Shown: one piece after another, positions 59,869 to 64,000 of the stretch
Layout of the letters: each line of letters begins with the position of its first letter
Numbering within the stretch: position 1 is the first letter of the stretch
NCBI GenBank assembly: GCA_027600665.1
Contig: JADGJL010000027.1
Coordinates: forward strand, 1 to 64,000
Origin: Irineochytrium annulatum
Lineage: Eukaryota; Chytridiomycota; Chytridiomycetes; Chytridiales; Chytridiaceae
Length of the DNA stretch: 64,000 bases
Reading direction: 5' to 3'
Program-made: the position numbers and the translations under genes
Notes under the pieces: model-generated
Told to the model about the DNA's origin: nothing
Database searches by the model: none
The model's input: only the letters and a program-made list of their open reading frames with translations

Positions 59869-60728
59869 CACTTACACCTGTCATCTATGAACGGAACTAT
59901 GCATGGGGGCCAGCTGAGTTGAAGCTGGGTGCAAGAACACAGATTATGGGCATTCTTAACGTCACACCTGACTCATTCTCGGATGGTGGTCGGTATACCA
60001 ACGTGGAGCGGGCGGTTGCTCATGCCATGCAGATGATGGAGGACGGGGCGGACCTGATTGATATCGGCGGGGAGTCCACACGGCCAGGTTCAAATGTAGT
60101 GGGCGCCGATGAAGAGCTGAGCCGGATCATTCCGGTTATCGAAGCATTGCATCAGCAAGCCCCGCACATTCCAATATCGGTAGACACGTATAAGGCCGAT
60201 GTTGCGCGTCAAGCTATTCTAGCCGGTGCCCATATCATTAATGATGTGTGGGGGGCCAAGGCAGATCCAGATATGGCACGCACGGCAGCAGCACTGGAGT
60301 GTCCCGTTATTCTGATGCATAATCGACAGGAACGAAACTATACCGATTATTTGAGTGATGTCGTCAGCGATTTGCAGGAGAGCATACAGATTGCGCTGGG
60401 ATCCGGTGTAAAAGCAGATCAGATTATCCTGGACCCGGGCATTGGTTTTGTGAAGGATCTCGCAGAAAATCTGAAGCTCATGTCATCGCTCGGTTTACTC
60501 AATGAAATGGGTTATCCGGTTCTGCTAGCCACCTCACGAAAAAGATTCATCCAGAACACCCTGGATGTTGGTGCCGATGATGCGCTGGAAGGAACGGCTG
60601 CGACCGTTGCCTTCGGCATCGCCCAAGGCTGCCAGATGGTTCGGGTTCATGATGTGAAGTCGATTCGGCGGACGGCAGACATGTGTGATGCCATGTTATA
60701 CGCTTCTCCAGGTATACGGAGGAAATAA
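59865..60728 (+). CDS. folP: Dihydropteroate synthase
   Basis: Joins p-aminobenzoate to dihydropterin pyrophosphate, the target of sulfonamides. MGILNVTPDSFSDGGRY (about residues 27-43), DIGGESTRPGS (about residues 66-76), SVDTYKADVA and the C-terminal RVHDV are diagnostic. 287 residues. The ATGA overlaps pabC by four bases. Confidence 0.96.
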   Translation: MTLTPVIYERNYAWGPAELKLGARTQIMGILNVTPDSFSDGGRYTNVERAVAHAMQMMEDGADLIDIGGESTRPGSNVVGADEELSRIIPVIEALHQQAPHIPISVDTYKADVARQAILAGAHIINDVWGAKADPDMARTAAALECPVILMHNRQERNYTDYLSDVVSDLQESIQIALGSGVKADQIILDPGIGFVKDLAENLKLMSSLGLLNEMGYPVLLATSRKRFIQNTLDVGADDALEGTAATVAFGIAQGCQMVRVHDVKSIRRTADMCDAMLYASPGIRRK

Positions 60729-60730
60729 TT

Positions 60731-60756
60731 CTGGCGGGTCAGAGTGACCCGTCCAG
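60731..60756 (+). repeat. Hairpin between folP and folB
   Basis: CTGGCGGGTCA, loop GAG, TGACCCGTCCAG: a stem of about 11 pairs three bases after the folP stop. No T run follows immediately, so it may be a processing or stability element in the folate mRNA; a weak terminator is possible. Confidence 0.6.
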
Positions 60757-60844
60757 TGGAAGCGCAGCGTTTTTATAAGGCGAAGCTAAGGGATAACTTC
60801 AAATAGATTAGAATTTCAATATATATAGAGGGCAGGCGGATCGT

Positions 60845-61207
60845 ATGGATAGAATGGTTATGCATCGCATGGAGTATTACGGATATCACGGTGTATTTGC
60901 CGAGGAGCGGAAGCTAGGGGCACGTTATTATATTGATCTGGAGATTGACATGGACCTGAGTGAGGCTGGACGTAATGATGATCTGACCAAAACGATCAAT
61001 TATGCGGAGATCCATGAGCTGGTCAAACAGATTGTAGAGAATAAATCATTCCAGTTAATTGAAGCTTTGGGCGAACATATTGCATCTTCTTTACTAGACA
61101 CTTATACTATTATCAATGCATTGACAGTCAAGGTGACGAAGCCACATCCGCCATTCGATATTCATTTTGAGGGCGTAACGGTAGAGCTTCGCCGCACAAG
61201 AAAGTGA
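60845..61207 (+). CDS. folB: Dihydroneopterin aldolase
   Basis: Converts dihydroneopterin to hydroxymethyldihydropterin. GYHGVFAEERKLGARYYIDLE (about residues 13-33), DDLTKTINYAEIHELVK (about residues 45-61), FQLIEALGEHIA and VTKPHPPF with the active-site lysine near residue 100. 120 residues. ATG lies behind AGAGGGCAGGCGGATCGT. folK follows nine bases later. Confidence 0.95.
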   Translation: MDRMVMHRMEYYGYHGVFAEERKLGARYYIDLEIDMDLSEAGRNDDLTKTINYAEIHELVKQIVENKSFQLIEALGEHIASSLLDTYTIINALTVKVTKPHPPFDIHFEGVTVELRRTRK

Positions 61208-61216
61208 GAACCGATC

Positions 61217-61765
61217 ATGATTGCACATTCGACCTCTGAACCTTCAGAGGCTTATATTGCTTTAGGGGCCAATTTGGGTGACCGGGAAGAGACGTTGCTT
61301 GAGGCGTTGTCTTTGCTCGATGAACACCCTCATATATTCGTTCTGCGTTGTTCTTCGCTATATGAGACGGAACCTGTAGGATATGTAGATCAGCCTGCAT
61401 TTCTGAATATGGCAGTCGCCGTACAGGTGATGCTGACACCGGAGCAGTTGCTTACGGAATTACTGGATATCGAGAACCGGCTTGGACGTGTTCGTGATAT
61501 TCGCTGGGGACCGCGCACCGTTGATCTGGATCTGCTCTGGATGCAGGGTGAGACGCGAGATACCGAATTGCTCCAATTGCCTCATCCCCGTATGGGCGAA
61601 CGGGCATTTGTACTGGTGCCACTGTCGGATATCGTACCGGAGGACGAGGTTTCAGGTTTGTATACCTTTGTACACGCATCGTTGTCTGTACTGGATGGAA
61701 AGGATGGAATACAGCTTTGGAAAACATGCAATTGGCCAATCGAATCCGGGCATTCCGGAAGCTGA
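61217..61765 (+). CDS. folK: Hydroxymethyldihydropteridine pyrophosphokinase
   Basis: Activates hydroxymethyldihydropterin with ATP for FolP. AYIALGANLGDREETLLEAL (about residues 12-31), YETEPVGYVDQPAFLNMAV and RWGPRTVDLDLLWMQ (about residue 95) followed by LPHPRMGERAFVLVPL are diagnostic. 182 residues. ATG start after GTGAGAACCGATC, with a weak site. Its 3' end overlaps the HTH gene by 49 bases. Confidence 0.95.
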   Translation: MIAHSTSEPSEAYIALGANLGDREETLLEALSLLDEHPHIFVLRCSSLYETEPVGYVDQPAFLNMAVAVQVMLTPEQLLTELLDIENRLGRVRDIRWGPRTVDLDLLWMQGETRDTELLQLPHPRMGERAFVLVPLSDIVPEDEVSGLYTFVHASLSVLDGKDGIQLWKTCNWPIESGHSGS

Positions 61766-61920
61766 AAGGTTTAACACAACATGAACTTGCTGCCGAGACC
61801 GGCATCTCGCTGGCCATTCTGGGAACCATTGAGCGGGGGAACCGTAAGGTATCACAGCAAGAACTGGATCGAATTGCTGGTGTGCTGGCAATCAGTATCG
61901 AGGAGTTGCAGGGTAACTAG
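61717..61920 (+). CDS. yazB: Small XRE-family HTH regulator (YazB-like)
   Basis: A 67-residue protein that is almost only a helix-turn-helix of the Cro/CI (XRE) type: RIRAFRKLKGLTQHELAAET, SLAILGTIERGNRKVSQQEL and a final ISIEELQ. TTG start at 61717 behind AAAGGATGGAA; ATG at 61726 is an alternative. It lies inside the end of folK, as yazB does in B. subtilis. Target unknown; control of the folate operon is an obvious but untested idea. Confidence 0.87.
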   Translation: MENMQLANRIRAFRKLKGLTQHELAAETGISLAILGTIERGNRKVSQQELDRIAGVLAISIEELQGN

Positions 61921-62016
61921 GACCGTTTCGGTTTTGTCATGCTATAACGATAGAGATATCGATCGAACCATAATCGTTGATTTATATAGAATTGTAAAAG
62001 GAGTGAAACGACTACC

Positions 62017-63036
62017 GTGCTTAACATTGGTGGCATTGAAATGAAAAATCAGGTCGTACTTGCGCCGATGGCTGGCGTATGTAATCCGGCTTTTCGATTA
62101 ATCGCAAAAGAATTCGGAACAGGCCTCGTATGTGCGGAGATGGTGAGTGGCAAAGCCATTGTCCATGGCAACCAGCGTACACGGGAGATGTTGTTTGTGG
62201 ATGAGCGTGAGAAACCGCTGAGCCTTCAGATTTTTGGAGGAGATCGTGATTCCCTCATAGAAGCAGCCAAGATTGTGGACAAGGAAACGAATGCGGACAT
62301 CATCGACATTAACATGGGATGCCCTGTGCCTAAGGTAACAAAATGTGATGCAGGTGCACGTTGGTTGCTTGATCCGAACAAGATCTATGAGATGGTATCC
62401 GCTGTAGTAGATGCGGTTGAGAAGCCTGTAACGGTCAAGATGCGTATTGGCTGGGATAACGAGCATATCTTCGCGGTTGAGAATGCGCTCGCGGTTGAAC
62501 GTGCAGGCGGACAGGCGGTAAGTGTGCACGGCCGAACACGAGAGCAACTCTATACAGGCACTGCTGACTGGTCACACATCAAAGATGTCAAAGAGGCTGT
62601 CTCTATTCCGGTGATCGGCAACGGTGATGTCCATACACCAGAGGACGCACGCCGTATGCTGGATGAAACGGGCTGTGACGGGGTTATGATTGGTCGTGCC
62701 GCGCTGGGAAACCCATGGATGCTGTATCGTACCATTCAATACTTAAGCACGGGGGAATTGCTTCCTGACCCGAATGGCGAAGAGAAGATCCGTGTTGCCA
62801 TCCTGCATATGGATCGCCTGATTGCATTGAAGAATGAGACAGTTGCCGTACGCGAGATGCGTAAACATCTGGCTTGGTATCTGAAAGGCTTGAAAGGATC
62901 TGCCCGTATCAAGGATGTTATTATGGAAGGCACCAAGCGGGATGAGATGGTACAGATTCTGGAGAACTTTGTGAGTCAGCTGAAAAGTGAAGGTAATTTG
63001 GAGTCAGAACCGGTAATTGCCGGAAGTGCATCGTAA
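62017..63036 (+). CDS. dusB: tRNA-dihydrouridine synthase (DusB)
   Basis: FMN enzyme that reduces uridines in the tRNA D-loop. [20 protein letters not shown] (about residues 14-33), [18 protein letters not shown] with the catalytic Cys near residue 101, [10 protein letters not shown], and [28 protein letters not shown] near residue 227. 339 residues. GTG start at 62017 behind AAAGGAGTGAAACGACTACC. It follows yazB as in B. subtilis yacF. Confidence 0.94.
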   Translation: MLNIGGIEMKNQVVLAPMAGVCNPAFRLIAKEFGTGLVCAEMVSGKAIVHGNQRTREMLFVDEREKPLSLQIFGGDRDSLIEAAKIVDKETNADIIDINMGCPVPKVTKCDAGARWLLDPNKIYEMVSAVVDAVEKPVTVKMRIGWDNEHIFAVENALAVERAGGQAVSVHGRTREQLYTGTADWSHIKDVKEAVSIPVIGNGDVHTPEDARRMLDETGCDGVMIGRAALGNPWMLYRTIQYLSTGELLPDPNGEEKIRVAILHMDRLIALKNETVAVREMRKHLAWYLKGLKGSARIKDVIMEGTKRDEMVQILENFVSQLKSEGNLESEPVIAGSAS

Positions 63037-63076
63037 TTAAGTCTGTAAAACGTTTACAGCTACAGATGACGTAACA

Positions 63077-63105
63077 TTGACTTTTCGAGATCGTTCCCCT
63101 ATACT
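63077..63105 (+). promoter_or_regulatory. Sigma-A promoter of greA
   Basis: TTGACT (63077-63082), 17-base spacer, TATACT (63100-63105), in the gap between dusB and greA. The leader is about 170 bases. Confidence 0.75.
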
Positions 63106-63281
63106 TTCACAGTATAAATTCGCCATGTGCGTTAATTAAAGGCTAGTCATCAGGAGGAATATTCTATTTCTCTGGAGAACTTCATATAGTTTTGAAGATG
63201 TATGCGGGCGGAGCTATGTAATTACCACTGATTCCGTTGCCGTACAATCAAATTATTCCCATGACAGGAGAATCGGTTGAG

Positions 63282-63761
63282 ATGAGCGACAAGGAAGTTA
63301 TCCTTACACCAGAGGGACTTAAGAAGCTGGAAGAAGAACTGGAAACATTGAAATCAGTGAAGCGCCGCGAAGTGGCTGAACGGATTAAGGTAGCCATCGG
63401 GTATGGAGATATCAGTGAGAACTCTGAATACGAAGATGCCAAGAACGAACAGGCTTTCATTGAAGGTCGTATTATTACTTTGGAGAAAATGCTTCGGAAC
63501 GCACGCATTATTAACAGTGATGAGATTGACACCGATGTCGTGAGTGTAGGTGCAACAGTTACTGTGGAAGATTTGGAATTCGGCGACATCACAGAATATA
63601 CAATTGTAGGTTCTGCTGAATCAAACCCGCTTCAGAACAAGATTTCCAACGAAAGCCCTGTCGGTAAAGCGATCTTGGGCAAGAAAAATGGTACAGTTGT
63701 TGATGTAAGTGTGCCTGCTGGCGTAATTCAATATAAAATTGTAGATATTAAAAAGCTATAG
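63282..63761 (+). CDS. greA: Transcription elongation factor GreA
   Basis: Rescues backtracked RNA polymerase by stimulating transcript cleavage. An N-terminal coiled coil ([20 protein letters not shown], and [18 protein letters not shown] with the acidic tip near residue 45) and a C-terminal FKBP-like domain ([19 protein letters not shown]). The frame is open from 63237, but the family start [12 protein letters not shown] is at the ATG at 63282 behind AGGAGA; 159 residues. Stands alone with its own promoter and terminator. Confidence 0.95.
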   Translation: MSDKEVILTPEGLKKLEEELETLKSVKRREVAERIKVAIGYGDISENSEYEDAKNEQAFIEGRIITLEKMLRNARIINSDEIDTDVVSVGATVTVEDLEFGDITEYTIVGSAESNPLQNKISNESPVGKAILGKKNGTVVDVSVPAGVIQYKIVDIKKL

Positions 63762-63788
63762 TAACGAAGCAGTTGGGCATGGTAAACA

Positions 63789-63813
63789 AAAGCTTCCTTA
63801 GGGAAGCTTTTTC
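63789..63813 (+). terminator. Intrinsic terminator of greA
   Basis: AAAGCTTCC, short loop, GGAAGCTTT followed by TT. Confidence 0.88.
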
Positions 63814-63877
63814 AACATTTGAGGAAGAGTGTCCTCACGCGATGCCTGCAATGTAAATAAGGAGATGAATATAGATC

Positions 63878-64000
63878 ATGACGGATGAAGTCTTGAATCA
63901 GGAAACCGAACTTAGCGAGCTTTTACAAATTCGCCGTGACAAATTGGACGAGCTCCGCAAATTGGGAATCGATCCTTTTGGCCAAAAATACGTACGTAAC
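63878..64000 (+). CDS. lysS: Lysyl-tRNA synthetase (class II), 5' part
   Basis: The window ends 41 codons into this gene. The visible start MTDEVLNQETELSELLQIRR and DKLDELRKLGIDPFGQKY match the N-terminus of class II LysRS, which charges tRNA(Lys). AAGGAGATG precedes the ATG. Position after the dusB/greA block matches B. subtilis, where lysS follows dusB (yacF). Confidence 0.92.
   Translation, partial: MTDEVLNQETELSELLQIRRDKLDELRKLGIDPFGQKYVRN

Overview
The window reads as chromosome from a Gram-positive, endospore-forming member of the Bacillota, most probably a Paenibacillus or close relative. This is inferred from a gene order that follows the Bacillus subtilis origin-proximal region (yaaO-tmk-yaaQ-yaaR-holB-yaaT-yabA-...-lysS), many sporulation genes, Bacillus-type ribosome binding sites, frequent TTG/GTG starts, and departures from B. 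subtilis that resemble Paenibacillus. No insertion sequence, prophage, CRISPR array, defence island or biosynthetic cluster is visible. Almost everything is conserved core genome, and the interest lies mainly in regulatory DNA and in small lineage-specific changes.

Layout. 1-5200: 3' end of a 5S rRNA, a lipoprotein gene, an open stretch with DnaA-box-like sites and a 35-bp perfect palindrome, a leftward membrane-protein gene, the anti-sigma factor gene gin, and an Orn/Lys/Arg decarboxylase. 5178-12400: lrgA/lrgB-type pair, then tmk, darA, yaaR, holB, ricT, yabA, trmN6, rsmI (replication, c-di-AMP sensing, RNA maturation and modification). 12465-14420: leftward abrB facing an HD-domain hydrolase gene, with a promoter and Spo0A boxes between them. 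14750-26100: tatD, a c-di-AMP (ydaO-type) riboswitch with terminator upstream of a 3D-domain wall protein (yabE type), rnmV, rsmA, yabG, veg, sspF, ispE, purR, spoVG, glmU, prs. 26290-39840: a small leftward gene, pth, fin, mfd, a PrsA-type foldase, spoVT, a SpoVB-type flippase, yabN/mazG, HU, rqcP, yabP, yabQ, divIC, yabR. 40310-48810: spoIIE, yabS, yabT, tilS, hprT, ftsH. 49108-56610: nadA-nadB-nadC, coaX, hslO, a yacD-type foldase, cysK. 56747-64000: the folate operon pabB-pabA-pabC-folP-folB-folK, yazB-type HTH, dusB, then greA and the start of lysS.

How it fits together. Three themes recur. First, sporulation control: abrB and spoIIE carry Spo0A-type control regions, spoVG has a good sigma-H promoter, gin and spoVT have sigma-F/G-like promoters, and yabP and yabG have sigma-E and sigma-K candidates. 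The anti-sigma proteins Gin and Fin, the phosphatase SpoIIE and the regulator SpoVT are encoded here. Second, c-di-AMP: the window holds both a protein receptor (DarA) and a c-di-AMP riboswitch in front of a cell-wall gene. Third, central supply: nucleotides (tmk, prs, hprT, purR), NAD, CoA, folate, cysteine and isoprenoid steps, alongside translation quality control (pth, rqcP, tilS, dusB, lysS).

Compared with my knowledge of B. subtilis, metS, yazA, yabJ and ctc are missing from their usual slots, while an HD hydrolase, the HU gene, nadABC and a foldase gene occupy positions they do not have there. All functional calls come from motifs, lengths and context read by eye. No database search was possible.
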